Origin: Piscinibacter lacus
GTDB taxonomy: Bacteria; Pseudomonadota; Gammaproteobacteria; Burkholderiales; Burkholderiaceae_C
Assembly: GCF_016735685.1 (NCBI RefSeq)
Contig: NZ_JAERRA010000001.1
Location: 1,116,001-1,180,000, forward strand
Direction: 5' to 3'
Length of the DNA stretch: 64,000 bases
Shown: positions 13,737 through 22,341 of the stretch, one piece after another
Position numbering within the stretch: the first letter of the stretch is position 1
Layout of the letters: the number at the start of each line of letters is the position of its first letter
Program-made: the position numbers and the translations under genes
Notes under the pieces: model-generated
What the model saw: only the letters and a program-made list of their open reading frames with translations
Databases searched by the model: none
Told to the model about the DNA's origin: nothing

Positions 13737-14696
13737 TCAGGCGCGGCGCGGCATGCGCCAGGGCAGCATCCACTGCGTCGCGCCGTGCACCAGGCGCGGC
13801 AGGCTCAGGCTTTCGTGGAAGGCCGTGACGTTCTCGCCCAGCAGCCGCGTCTGCACCAGCGAGCGGCTGTAGAAGGGCGTGTCCTCCAGCGTCTGCTCCA
13901 CCCGGGCGGTGGCCGAGGCCTCGCCGCGGATCATGCGCGGCATGCGCCAGATCGGGCTGGCCGCCAGCCGCTGCGGCCCCGGGGCGGTGAAGGGCTGGGC
14001 CTGGCCGTGGCGGTCGAAGGCCAGGGCGAGCAGGCGCTGGCTGTGGTCGCGTTCTTCCAGCTCGTAGAGCACGGCGCTGCGTCCGCCGCTGAGGTGGGCG
14101 CGCGACCAATCCCATTGCAGGAAGGGCCGGTCGATCGGCTCCTCGCCCTCGTTGCTGTCGAGATAGCCCTCGCCCGACCAGCTCAGCGCGGGCGCATCGA
14201 GGCTGAGCTCAACCCGCGCGCTGGGCGCGATCGGCCCCCAGCCATGGCGGCCGGCGCGGTCCAGCGGCCAGAGCTGCGGGCTGAGCGCGCGCGGCCACAG
14301 CCGCACCCGGCCGCGAACGCGCTGCGGCAGGGGCACGGCCCGCTCGTCGATGTCGATCTCCAGGGCCTGGCCGGTCCAGCGCATCTGGCTGGGGCCGATC
14401 TGGAACTGCTGCACGTCGCGCCGCACCTGGCCGCGGCCGCGCTCGGTCATGGTCCAGCGCCGCGCCGGGCCGTAGAGCGAGACATTGAGCGCGCAGTGGT
14501 TCTCCGGGTCGGCCAGGCCGCTGCGGCCGCGCGCCCGGGCGTAGTAGGGCGAAAAGACGCTGCCGACGAAGGCGATCAGAGTCAGTCCGTGGCGCCCGTC
14601 GTCGCTGAGGGCATCGACATACCACCAGAGGTAGCCGCCCGGCGGAACGGCCGCGTCGAAGCGAGGTGCGCCATCACGGCCTCGGCCGCGCGACAC
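13737..14696 (-). CDS. crtC: Hydroxyneurosporene synthase CrtC (carotenoid 1,2-hydratase)
   Basis: CrtC adds water across the 1,2 double bond of acyclic carotenoids, making hydroxyneurosporene-type products for CrtD. Family signatures include PGGYLWWYVDALSDDGRHG near the N-terminus and SVFSPYYARAR after it. No ATG is available; the only canonical start before the conserved block is a GTG at 14696, which gives 319 aa and a 115-base overlap with the end of crtD. The start is therefore uncertain, but the frame and the C-terminus are clear. It is the last gene of the crtA-crtD-crtC run on the minus strand. Confidence 0.88.
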   Translation of the reverse strand: MSRGRGRDGAPRFDAAVPPGGYLWWYVDALSDDGRHGLTLIAFVGSVFSPYYARARGRSGLADPENHCALNVSLYGPARRWTMTERGRGQVRRDVQQFQIGPSQMRWTGQALEIDIDERAVPLPQRVRGRVRLWPRALSPQLWPLDRAGRHGWGPIAPSARVELSLDAPALSWSGEGYLDSNEGEEPIDRPFLQWDWSRAHLSGGRSAVLYELEERDHSQRLLALAFDRHGQAQPFTAPGPQRLAASPIWRMPRMIRGEASATARVEQTLEDTPFYSRSLVQTRLLGENVTAFHESLSLPRLVHGATQWMLPWRMPRRA

Positions 14697-16156
14697 CCCG
14701 ACAAGGCCGCCATCGGCAGGCCCGGCCCCGGATGCACCGAGCCGCCCGCCAGCATCAGGCCCGGCACCCGGCTGTTCGCCCCCAGGCGCTGGAAGATCGC
14801 GCCCCAGCCATGCGTCGCCATGCCGTACAGCGCCCCCCCCGTGCCCGGGTAGAGGCGGTTGAAGTCCGCCGGGCTGCGCAGCGTGAGGGCCTCCGCCGGC
14901 CCGTCCGTCTCCAGGCCGGCTGCGCGAAGCCGCGCGAAGGTGAGGTGTGCGCATCGTTGGATCTCCTGCGGGCCCCAGGCCCCGGCGTGGTCGCCGGTCG
15001 GCGGGGCGTTGACGAGCACTTGCAGCCGCTCCGGTGCGTCCCCGGCCGGCGGCCGGCCCCGGTCGTCGCGGTCCTGGGCGCAGACATAGATCGTGGCCTG
15101 CGACGGCGCCCGGCCGGCCCCGAAGATGTCGCGGAACTCGCGGCGGTAGTCGGCATTGAAGAAGACGTTGTGGCGCACCAGCGGAAAGCCGCGGGTGCGC
15201 AGCCGCGCGCTCCAGACCAGGGCCGAGAGCGAGCGCCGGCCGGCCGGCTGCGACGGCACGGCGAGCCGTGCCGCCTCGCCCAGGCGGCCTTCGGCCAGGG
15301 CGCGCACATCGCCGTTGAAGACGACGGCCGCACCGCGCAACCGGCGGCCCGAGGCAAGCTGCACGCCGCTGGCCCGGCCGTCGTGCAGCTCGATGCGGTC
15401 GACCGCATCGCCGTACAGAAACTGCACGCCGCGGGCGCGGGCCAGGGCTTCCATCGCGCGGGGCAGGGCATGCATGCCGCCCTCGACCTGCCAGACGCCT
15501 TCGCGCTCGACCTGGGCCACCAGCATCAGCGTGGCCGGGGCTTGCCAGGGCGAGCCGCCGCAATAAGTGGCGTAGCGTGCGAAGAGCTGGCGCAGCCGCG
15601 GGTCGTGCAGGCGCCGGCCCAGCACGCTGGCCAGGCTGCTGAGCGGGCCGAGCGCGCTCAGCCGGGCCAGGCCGCTGGGCCCCAGCGCGCGGATCAGGCC
15701 CCAGGGCGTGGGCCGCTCGGCCTGCATCACCGGGCCTTCCAGCAGGCGCAGAAGGCCCTCGGCCTCGGTGCAGAAAGCGGCATAGCGGCGCGCCTCGGCC
15801 GGGCCGGCGAAGGCGGCTACGGCATCGAGCGCGGCGGCCGGATCGGCCAGCAGGTCGAAGCTGCTGCCGTCGGGCCAGGCGTGGCGCGCCAGGATGGACA
15901 GGGGTTGCAGGCGGAGGTGGTCGTCGAGCCGGCTGCCGGCGGCCTCGAAGATCGCGTCGAAGACCTTGCGCAGGGTGAAGACCGTGGGGCCGGCGTCGAC
16001 TGCCGCGCCGTCCACCGTCACGGTGCCGGCCTTGCCGCCGGGCGCCAGGCCGGCCTCGACCACCGTCACCGGCAGGCCGCGGGCGCTCAGCATGAGCGCG
16101 GCGCTGAGCCCGCCCATGCCCGCCCCGACCACCAGGACGGGCGCTTCAGCCGGCAT
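14582..16156 (-). CDS. crtD: Methoxyneurosporene/hydroxyneurosporene desaturase CrtD
   Basis: CrtD is the FAD-dependent 3,4-desaturase of the spheroidene/spirilloxanthin pathways. The 524-aa protein starts MPAEAPVLVVGAGMGG with the dinucleotide-binding glycines at residues 11-16, and ends with the PGPGLPMAALSGCRAAE pattern of the CrtI/CrtD superfamily. The location between crtA and crtC, and the lack of any second crtI-like gene elsewhere in the cluster, support CrtD. Its start overlaps crtA by 11 bases and its 3' end overlaps crtC. Confidence 0.93.
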   Translation of the reverse strand: MPAEAPVLVVGAGMGGLSAALMLSARGLPVTVVEAGLAPGGKAGTVTVDGAAVDAGPTVFTLRKVFDAIFEAAGSRLDDHLRLQPLSILARHAWPDGSSFDLLADPAAALDAVAAFAGPAEARRYAAFCTEAEGLLRLLEGPVMQAERPTPWGLIRALGPSGLARLSALGPLSSLASVLGRRLHDPRLRQLFARYATYCGGSPWQAPATLMLVAQVEREGVWQVEGGMHALPRAMEALARARGVQFLYGDAVDRIELHDGRASGVQLASGRRLRGAAVVFNGDVRALAEGRLGEAARLAVPSQPAGRRSLSALVWSARLRTRGFPLVRHNVFFNADYRREFRDIFGAGRAPSQATIYVCAQDRDDRGRPPAGDAPERLQVLVNAPPTGDHAGAWGPQEIQRCAHLTFARLRAAGLETDGPAEALTLRSPADFNRLYPGTGGALYGMATHGWGAIFQRLGANSRVPGLMLAGGSVHPGPGLPMAALSGCRAAEAVMAHLASTRPFRRAATSGGMSMPSATTGATD

Positions 16157-16976
16157 GGCGCGCGGTCCCGTCCAGGCGCAGCGCCCGGCCTTGCCAGACG
16201 CCGTCGAGCGCCAGCGGGCGCAGGCGCAGGAACATCGATTCGCTGAAGTGCTGGCCGGCGCGTGCGGCCTGGATGGCGGCCTGGTGGCCGCCGCGGCGGG
16301 CATAGCCGTCCATGTCGGCCACGCTGCGCCACAGGCTCACGGTCGCCTGACGCAGCAGCGGGGCCTCGCCCAGGCCCACGGCCATCAGGCAGCCCTCGGC
16401 CTGGGCGAGGCCGGCCTGGGCGGCCGGCGCATGGCGCCAGAAGTCGAGGGCGGCGCGCGGCCGGATCGAGGCCCGGGTGAGGGCCGCGATCGGCCCCTCG
16501 GCCGGGGCCTCGCCCTGCGGCGCGACCGCCACCCCGCCCCAGCGGCCCTTGGCCTGCCAGGGCTGCAGGGTCAGCAGGGCCAGCTCGCGGGCATGCCGGC
16601 GGTAGGCCTCGACCAGGGGGTTGCCCTGGGCGAAGGCCAGCGCAGCGGCGGGGCTGCGGAAGCCGCAGCACAGGGCTTGCAGGCCGAGGTCGGGCCGCAG
16701 GCCGAAGCCGCCGCGGTGGCCGCTGCCCATCTGGCGCACGAAGCACAGATCGGCTGCGGCGCGCCGGGCCGCGCGGGTTCCGAAGAGAAAGCGGCCCCAG
16801 CCCCACCAGCGGTCGGCGCCGCCGAAGTCGGCCAGCAGGATCACCAGGGTGAGCGGCAGGGCGGCGGCCTCGACGCGCCCGCCGCCAGCGGCCCGGGCCG
16901 GCTGCTCGCCCGCCGGCCGCTTCAGGCCACCGGGCGATGCCGCCGCCGGGGCGGCACCGACCTTCTGCGTGTCCAC
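16146..16976 (-). CDS. crtA: Spheroidene monooxygenase CrtA
   Basis: CrtA introduces the keto group that turns spheroidene into spheroidenone under oxygen. The 276-aa reading has family features such as FVRQMGSGHRGGFGL (about residue 82), LTRASIRPRAALDFWRHAP (about residue 167) and GHQAAIQAARAGQHFSESMF near the C-terminus. The start used is a GTG at 16976, 16 bases after the pufC stop, with no strong ribosome site; the first 35 residues are low-complexity, so translation may begin further in. Continuation from the puf operon is likely. Confidence 0.88.
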   Translation of the reverse strand: MDTQKVGAAPAAASPGGLKRPAGEQPARAAGGGRVEAAALPLTLVILLADFGGADRWWGWGRFLFGTRAARRAAADLCFVRQMGSGHRGGFGLRPDLGLQALCCGFRSPAAALAFAQGNPLVEAYRRHARELALLTLQPWQAKGRWGGVAVAPQGEAPAEGPIAALTRASIRPRAALDFWRHAPAAQAGLAQAEGCLMAVGLGEAPLLRQATVSLWRSVADMDGYARRGGHQAAIQAARAGQHFSESMFLRLRPLALDGVWQGRALRLDGTARHAG

Positions 16977-16992
16977 GGCCGCAATCCGGGGC

Positions 16993-18033
16993 TCAGCGCG
17001 CGCTCGCGCCGATCAGCTCGGGATGGTTCTGCAGCATGCTGGCACCCAGCAGCGGCTTGTAGGCGCCCTGGTGGCAGGTGGCGCAGTTCATCTTGGCGAC
17101 GTCGCCGGTCGGCCCGCGCCGCGAGGCGGGGAAGATGTCGGTGAGCGGCACCATGTACTCGTTGTTCAGCTCGCGAACCATCTGGATGCCGTGCCAGGCC
17201 GTCACGCGCTGCGGCGGGCCGCCTTCCCAGGTGCTGAAGCTGCGGCTGTTGTGGCAGTAGGTGCAGTTGACGCCCAGGGCCTTGGAGAAATGGATCATGA
17301 AGGCATAGGTACCCTCGGCCGCCTGGATGGGCGCCTTCTCCGACCAGGCCTGGCCGGCCAGCGGCAGCGCGGTGCTGCCATTGACCCGCACCGGCGCGTC
17401 CTTGAGCAGGTAGGCGGTGTAGGGGTCGAGCGGCAGCGAGCTCTTGTCGACCTCGTCGGCCACCGTGTTCTGTGTGCGGTCGCCGCCGATGAAGTCGGCA
17501 CCCTTGGCGCCGGTCAGCGGCGCGAACCAGATCTTGTCGGGCACCGGCTTGCCGCGGTGGCAGGTGTAGCAGGTGACGCCGGTGGCCGCGACGTGGGGCT
17601 TCCAGTCGGCATTGATGGTCTGGGTCATCTCGACCATGCGGCGCGCGACGACCTTGGTGTAAAGGCTGTCGTCGGCGAAATTGGCCGCGTTGTGGCAGTA
17701 GACGCAGCCCTTGTCCGGCGCGACCCAGTTCGTCATGGCCAGCATCAGGCGGTTGAACTCGCCGACCTTCAGGTCGCCGAGCACCTTGACGTTCTGGTAG
17801 ACGTCGCGGGCCAGGGGCTCGTTGGGGTCGCTGGTGTCGGCGGCGGGAATGGCCTCGGGCAGCTTGTGCTTGTCGAGGTTGGCCGCCACGGTGCGGGGGT
17901 TGTAGACCAGTTCCATGCCGGTGCCGCGGAAGCCCCGCTGCACGGTCTCGACCGGCGGTCGCTCGCAGCCGGCGAGCAGGGTCATCAGACCCAGGGCGGC
18001 CAGCGACGCCCAACGTTGTGCGTGACGCTTCAT
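16993..18033 (-). CDS. pufC: Reaction centre tetraheme cytochrome c subunit PufC
   Basis: PufC is the periplasmic cytochrome that re-reduces the photo-oxidised special pair. The 346-aa lipoprotein has a signal peptide ending in LLAGC (lipid-modified Cys23) and four CxxCH heme sites at residues 110-114 (CVYCH), 155-159 (CYTCH), 257-261 (CTYCH) and 317-321 (CATCH). The ATG at 18033 overlaps the pufM stop by 4 bases. Length and heme spacing match the tetraheme family of cytochrome-bearing reaction centres. Confidence 0.97.
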   Translation of the reverse strand: MKRHAQRWASLAALGLMTLLAGCERPPVETVQRGFRGTGMELVYNPRTVAANLDKHKLPEAIPAADTSDPNEPLARDVYQNVKVLGDLKVGEFNRLMLAMTNWVAPDKGCVYCHNAANFADDSLYTKVVARRMVEMTQTINADWKPHVAATGVTCYTCHRGKPVPDKIWFAPLTGAKGADFIGGDRTQNTVADEVDKSSLPLDPYTAYLLKDAPVRVNGSTALPLAGQAWSEKAPIQAAEGTYAFMIHFSKALGVNCTYCHNSRSFSTWEGGPPQRVTAWHGIQMVRELNNEYMVPLTDIFPASRRGPTGDVAKMNCATCHQGAYKPLLGASMLQNHPELIGASAR

Positions 18034-19010
18034 TGCGGGGCTCCCAGGCTGAGGGCGGGGTCGGTGACCGGCGGGAAGACGGCCGGGTAGGGCGGGGCGA
18101 CGCCATGCTTGACGGCCCAGAGGTACCAGTTGTCGACGGCGGTGCCGGTCAGCAGGATGCCGATGCCGCCAGCCAGCGGGCAGAGCACGGCGAACCACCA
18201 GGCCCAGCGGTGGATGGATTCCATCGTCGCGTTGAAGCCCATGGTCCAGCGCCAGAACAGCGCGGCGCGTTCGCTGGCGGTGCCGCGGTCGGTGATCTGC
18301 TCGATCTCGCGCTCGCCGCCGTAGCGGCCCACCGCCAGGATGGTCGCGCCGTGCATCGCAAACAGCAGGGCCGAGCCGTAGAGGAAGGCGATCGAGAGCG
18401 CGTGGAAGGGGTTGTAGAACAGGTTGCCGTAGCGCAGGGAGAAGGCCGCGGTCCAGTCCAGGTGCGGGAAGATGCCGAAGGGCACCGCCTCGCTCCAGCT
18501 TCCCATCAGCACCGGGCGGAAGAAGCCCAGCACCAGGAAGAGCCAGATCGCCGCCGCGAAGGCCCAGGCGATGTGGGTGCCCAGGCCCAGCTCGCGCGCC
18601 CTGCGGTACATGCGCACCCACCACAGCAGCAGCGAGGCGGTCAGGAAGAGGCCGCAGATCAGCCACCAGCCGCCCTTGTTCAGCGGCGGGATCGACAGAC
18701 CGTACTCCGGCGCCGGCGGCTCCAGCGCCAGCCAGAAGAGCTGGCGCACGAACTGGATGGGGTTCCAGTCGACCGAGGCCAGCATGTTGAAGCCGATGAT
18801 CCAGAAGGCCATCAGGCCGAGGATCAGCGAGGCCAGGCCCAGGCCGCCCAGGTAGATCGGTCCGATCTGGGCATTGCCGATGCGGCCGGCGAGATGGACG
18901 ATCCAGGGGACATCCCCGGTGCGCGGGCTGTTGCCCGGCCCCAGCGGCACCCCATGGTGCACGGGGCCCACCGCCTGCACGGCAGTGAAGAGGTTTTGGT
19001 AGTGCGCCAT
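18030..19010 (-). CDS. pufM: Photosynthetic reaction centre subunit M
   Basis: PufM forms half of the reaction-centre heterodimer that binds the special pair, accessory bacteriochlorophyll, bacteriopheophytin and QA. The 326-aa protein has five membrane helices; the histidine-containing stretches [14 protein letters not shown] and [10 protein letters not shown] and the iron/QA region [14 protein letters not shown] are present. The ATG at 19010 matches the conserved MAxYQNLFT start; a longer reading upstream is not credible. It follows pufL by 41 bases and overlaps pufC by 4. Confidence 0.98.
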   Translation of the reverse strand: MAHYQNLFTAVQAVGPVHHGVPLGPGNSPRTGDVPWIVHLAGRIGNAQIGPIYLGGLGLASLILGLMAFWIIGFNMLASVDWNPIQFVRQLFWLALEPPAPEYGLSIPPLNKGGWWLICGLFLTASLLLWWVRMYRRARELGLGTHIAWAFAAAIWLFLVLGFFRPVLMGSWSEAVPFGIFPHLDWTAAFSLRYGNLFYNPFHALSIAFLYGSALLFAMHGATILAVGRYGGEREIEQITDRGTASERAALFWRWTMGFNATMESIHRWAWWFAVLCPLAGGIGILLTGTAVDNWYLWAVKHGVAPPYPAVFPPVTDPALSLGAPQ

Positions 19011-19051
19011 CGCGGCTGCTCCTCGGCGTGTTCGTTGGGAGGGTTCGAGGC

Positions 19052-19897
19052 TCAGGCGGCCGGCAGCGGCCACTGGCTCCAGATGGGCAGGTTCAGCCAC
19101 CAGGTCCACCACTGCGGCCAGCCCTGGGTCCAGAAGGGGCCCGACAGGACGATGCACAGGGCGCTGAAGATGACCGCGGCCAGCGCCAGGTAGAGGCCCA
19201 GGCGGTGGATGCCCAGCGTGCCGATCGAGTAGCCGATCGTGTCGCGGAAGAAGGTGTCTTCGTACTCCGGCGTCTTGACCCGCTCACCCTTGGGCGGGTT
19301 GGTGGCCGAGAGCACCAGGCCACCATGCAGCGACAGCGCGAAGACGGAGGCGAAGAAGAAGCTCACCGCCAGCATGTGCGCCGGGTTGTAGTGGAAGTGC
19401 AGGTACTGGTAGCCGACGTTCGACACCCAGTCGAGGTGGCTGAAGATGCCGTACGGGAAGCCATGGCCCCAGGCGCCCATCAGCACCGGCCGCACCACCA
19501 CCAGGGTGACGTAGGCCAGGATGGCGACCGAGAAGGCCACGGGCACGTGGTAGCCCATGCCGAGTTTTCGGCAGATCTCGACCTCGCGCAGGGCCCAGGA
19601 GGCGAAGGCCCCGATCGCGCACACGGTGATGATCTGCCAGAGCCCGCCTTCCATCAGCGGGGCGAGGGCCAGGCCGTAGGACAGGTCCGGCGGGGCAATG
19701 CTGATCTGCCAGAGGTTCCAGGTCGGCCCTTGCGAGGCGCCCCAGAGGATGAGCGCGGTGCCGAGCGCCGCGAAGAAGATCGTGGTGACACCGAAGAAGC
19801 CGACGTAGAACGGTCCGACCCAGAAGTCGAACAGGTCGCCGCCAACCAGCGTGCCGCCGCGGACGCGATACTTTCGCTCGAAGCTGAGCAGGGCCAT
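19052..19897 (-). CDS. pufL: Photosynthetic reaction centre subunit L
   Basis: PufL is the L subunit of the type II reaction centre. The 281-aa product starts [20 protein letters not shown] and has five membrane helices with the ligand-bearing stretches [21 protein letters not shown] and [16 protein letters not shown]. The ATG at 19897 is the conserved family start. It is separated from pufA by about 150 bases that carry a strong hairpin (19992-20014), as expected for differential stability of antenna and reaction-centre mRNA. Confidence 0.98.
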   Translation of the reverse strand: MALLSFERKYRVRGGTLVGGDLFDFWVGPFYVGFFGVTTIFFAALGTALILWGASQGPTWNLWQISIAPPDLSYGLALAPLMEGGLWQIITVCAIGAFASWALREVEICRKLGMGYHVPVAFSVAILAYVTLVVVRPVLMGAWGHGFPYGIFSHLDWVSNVGYQYLHFHYNPAHMLAVSFFFASVFALSLHGGLVLSATNPPKGERVKTPEYEDTFFRDTIGYSIGTLGIHRLGLYLALAAVIFSALCIVLSGPFWTQGWPQWWTWWLNLPIWSQWPLPAA

Positions 19898-19991
19898 GGT
19901 TACGTCCTCCAACCGTGTGCGGCCGCGCATGCGCAGGCACCGGTTCTTTTGTGGGGTGGGGGAGGGGTTCTCACATGCAGCCGGAGGGAAG

Positions 19992-20014
19992 GGGCCGGTC
20001 CCAGGGACCGGCCC
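19992..20014 (-). promoter_or_regulatory. Intercistronic puf mRNA hairpin between pufA and pufL
   Basis: An almost perfect dyad (GGGCCGGTCCC / GGGACCGGCCC around a single A) lies between pufA and pufL. In other purple bacteria a hairpin at this exact place blocks 3'-5' decay of the pufBA segment, giving more LH1 than reaction centre. The structure is visible in the sequence; the function is inferred by analogy. There is no U-run, so it is probably not a terminator. Confidence 0.65.
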
Positions 20015-20050
20015 GGCTTCGGCTCACGACTGACGCGGGAGCGTCCGGTC

Positions 20051-20248
20051 TTACTTCAGCGAAGCCACGGCTTGCGGCAGGGCGGGCTGGGTGACCGCCG
20101 CCGTGCCGGCCGCCTTGGGACCGTCGAGCCAGTTGAACTTGTTCGTGCTCAGCAGGATGAGGTGAATCATCGCGGCCAGGCCGAACAGGAAGATGCCCTG
20201 GACCACCATGGCCCGGAGGGGATCGTACAAACGCCAGATGCGCCACAT
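20051..20248 (-). CDS. pufA: LH1 antenna alpha polypeptide PufA
   Basis: PufA is the alpha chain of the core antenna around the reaction centre. The 65-aa peptide starts [14 protein letters not shown], has one membrane helix with the bacteriochlorophyll ligand His29 (AAMIHL), and ends with a Pro/Ala-rich tail that may be processed. The ATG at 20248 has TAAGGAG upstream, where the TAA is the stop of the preceding 74-aa gene, so the two are translationally linked. Unusually, pufB is not directly adjacent. Confidence 0.96.
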   Translation of the reverse strand: MWRIWRLYDPLRAMVVQGIFLFGLAAMIHLILLSTNKFNWLDGPKAAGTAAVTQPALPQAVASLK

Positions 20249-20261
20249 GTTGGGGTGCTCC

Positions 20262-20486
20262 TTAAACGAGATAGGACATGAAGGTGTAGACCGCCGATCG
20301 CACACCTCCCGGCAAGGACGCTCGGTCCTCCGCCCCGGGCAGCCATTCGCGCCAGTGCAGGCCGACGACCTGGGCCATCAGTGCCAGCGCGAACAGCAGC
20401 AGGAATGCGACCACGAAGATCAGCCGAAACGTCACGCCATCGCCCGGCAGCAGGCTGACGGGCGGGGTATGAAGGGTCTGGGGCAT
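20262..20486 (-). CDS. Unassigned 74-aa single-span membrane protein between pufB and pufA
   Basis: I do not recognise this gene with confidence. It encodes 74 residues: a Pro-rich N-terminus (1-17), one long hydrophobic span (about 20-43, [20 protein letters not shown]), then HWREW (44-48), and a hydrophilic C-terminus ending in [10 protein letters not shown]. An AGGAG lies 8 bases before the ATG, and its TAA forms part of the pufA ribosome site, so it is a real gene in the antenna operon. In size and layout it resembles PufQ, but it lacks the PufQ-type C-terminus I know and lies between pufB and pufA rather than before pufB. Other options are a PufX- or gamma-like LH1 subunit or an antenna assembly factor. 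No His sits mid-helix, so a standard bacteriochlorophyll site is not evident. Confidence 0.8.
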   Translation of the reverse strand: MPQTLHTPPVSLLPGDGVTFRLIFVVAFLLLFALALMAQVVGLHWREWLPGAEDRASLPGGVRSAVYTFMSYLV

Positions 20487-20546
20487 GGAAGCTCTCCTGC
20501 TTGAACCAAGGGGGGACAGAACGCTCACGGGGGTGGCGTCAGACGA

Positions 20547-20693
20547 TCACAGCCAGGGACGCCAGACCCAGACCAGGACATGGGCCACCACCGCGATCAC
20601 GGTGAAGCCCACGAAACCCTGAGTCCAGTACTGATGGAACTCCTGGGCCTCTTCGTCGGTGAGGCCGGAGATCGAACTCCTCTTCTCAGCCAT
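20547..20693 (-). CDS. pufB: LH1 antenna beta polypeptide PufB
   Basis: PufB is the beta chain of the core antenna. The 48-aa product carries the family start region [13 protein letters not shown], one membrane helix with the ligand His38 ([14 protein letters not shown]), and the second conserved His20. GAGGAG lies 7 bases before the ATG at 20693. It is the first puf gene after bchZ, with 135 bases between them; no pufQ-like reading was seen in that gap. Confidence 0.96.
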   Translation of the reverse strand: MAEKRSSISGLTDEEAQEFHQYWTQGFVGFTVIAVVAHVLVWVWRPWL

Positions 20694-20828
20694 GGATGTG
20701 CTCCTCAAGAACGGCCCTTCGGCCGGTGTGCGCCAGGCCCGCGCAACATGGGCAGCCGCGGCGGGATGCCGTGACATGGGGGGCGATCCGCGAAACTGCC
20801 GGATGCAGATGGGGTCGGGTGGCCGCGC

Positions 20829-22328
20829 TCACGCGGGCACCGTGCGTGGGGACAGCGTGCCGGCATCCGGCGCGCTGCCCAGGGTCTGGGCGACGTGGTC
20901 GGTCTCGACCTGGGCGGCGCCATCGCGTGCGGCGATGCGCTCGGCGCGATCGCGCCACTGCTTGGCCGCGGAGATCTGCACCAGCACCGGCTGCTGCGCC
21001 ACCGCAGCGTCGAGGCGCTGCTGGGCCGCATCGCTCCAGGCCAGGCCGCGACGGGCCGGCGTGGCTTCGACCCGGTCCATCTCGCCCGCCAGGGGCAGGA
21101 TGTGGAAGAGCGCGTCGAACAGGGCGTTGCAGACTTCCTGCAGCACATAGGTCGCGCCGGCATAGCCCATGAAGGGCGTGCCGGTGGCGCGGCGGATCGC
21201 CGCACCGGGGAAGCTGGCCGGGATGAAGGCCGCCCGCGGCCCGTGGCCGCCCGAGCTCATGGCCTGAGCCTCGGCCAGGTACATGCGCTCGTTGATGCTG
21301 CCGAAGAGGATCAGCGGCGTCTTGCGGGCGACCTGGTCGCGGATCGCCGCGTTGTCGGTCTTGGCGCCAGCCACCCGCGACACCGCGAAGCGGCAGGGCA
21401 GGCCCAGCTCGTCTTCCAGGTAGTGGCGCAGGCCGCGGCTGTAGGTCTCGCCGGCCACCACCGCGAAGCTGGCGGTGCCGAAGAAGTCCTGGGTGACGCT
21501 GCGCCACAGGTCCCAGACCGGCTTGATCGTGGTGTGCTTCTCGCGCTCGATGAAGGGCTCGGGGTCCAGGCCCAGCAGCTCGCCCAGCTTGCGCAGGAAG
21601 GCCGTGGTACTGTGCAGGCCCATGGGGGCTTGCAGATAGGGCCGGTCCAGCGCCTCGCAGAGCAGGCGGCCGAACTCGCGGTACATGCAGATGTTCACGT
21701 CGGCCTCGACCAGCCGGCTCACATCGGCCAGGTGGCTGCCGAGCGGGAAGACCATGTTCACTTCGGCGCCGATGCCGCGCACCAGGCGCACGACCTCGGC
21801 CACGTCGCTGGGGCCGTTGAACATGCCGTAGCTGGGGCCGATCAGGTTGACGCGCGGGCGCTCGCCTGCCGGCCGTTCCGCGAAAGGCTTGCGCGCCGGA
21901 ACATGGCGCAGGCCGTGCTGCTGCCACAGCCACAGCAGGGCGCGGTTGGCGCACTGCCACTGGTCCTCGTCGATGGTGCGCGGCAGGAAGCGCTGGATGG
22001 TCGTGCCCTCGGGCGTCACGCCGCCACCAATCATCTCGGCGATCGAGCCGGTCACCACCACGCTGGGCAGGTCGGGGTCGAGCACGGCATGGGCGCGCTT
22101 CATCGCGCCTTCGGTGCCTTCGCGGCCGAGCTGCTCCTCGGCCAGGCCGGTCACGACGATGGGCAGCTCATGCGGCGGCAGCGCATCGGTGTAGTGCAGG
22201 ACGCTGGTGACGGGCAGGTTCTCGCAGCCCACCGGGCCGTCGATGACGACCTGCAGGCCCTTGATGGCCGTGAAGACATAGACTGCGCCCCAGTAGCCGC
22301 CGGCACGATCGTGGTCGAGGACAAGCAT
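20829..22328 (-). CDS. bchZ: Chlorophyllide a reductase subunit Z
   Basis: BchZ pairs with BchY in the nitrogenase-like catalytic component that reduces ring B of chlorophyllide a. The 499-aa protein begins [19 protein letters not shown] and shows the [13 protein letters not shown] segment with a conserved cysteine near residue 35, followed by the [19 protein letters not shown] pattern typical of BchZ. It follows bchY by 13 bases. Its last 100 residues extend past the core, as in other BchZ proteins. Confidence 0.96.
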   Translation of the reverse strand: MLVLDHDRAGGYWGAVYVFTAIKGLQVVIDGPVGCENLPVTSVLHYTDALPPHELPIVVTGLAEEQLGREGTEGAMKRAHAVLDPDLPSVVVTGSIAEMIGGGVTPEGTTIQRFLPRTIDEDQWQCANRALLWLWQQHGLRHVPARKPFAERPAGERPRVNLIGPSYGMFNGPSDVAEVVRLVRGIGAEVNMVFPLGSHLADVSRLVEADVNICMYREFGRLLCEALDRPYLQAPMGLHSTTAFLRKLGELLGLDPEPFIEREKHTTIKPVWDLWRSVTQDFFGTASFAVVAGETYSRGLRHYLEDELGLPCRFAVSRVAGAKTDNAAIRDQVARKTPLILFGSINERMYLAEAQAMSSGGHGPRAAFIPASFPGAAIRRATGTPFMGYAGATYVLQEVCNALFDALFHILPLAGEMDRVEATPARRGLAWSDAAQQRLDAAVAQQPVLVQISAAKQWRDRAERIAARDGAAQVETDHVAQTLGSAPDAGTLSPRTVPA

Positions 22329-22341
22329 GGTTCCCGTCCTT

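Noticed and set aside
16146..18090. Long plus-strand frames opposite crtA and pufC
   Set aside because: They have no recognisable domains and lie antisense to genes with four heme motifs and CrtA signatures.
20694..20828. pufQ in the bchZ-pufB gap
   Set aside because: The gap is only 135 bases and no open frame of PufQ length with a hydrophobic segment was seen on the minus strand.
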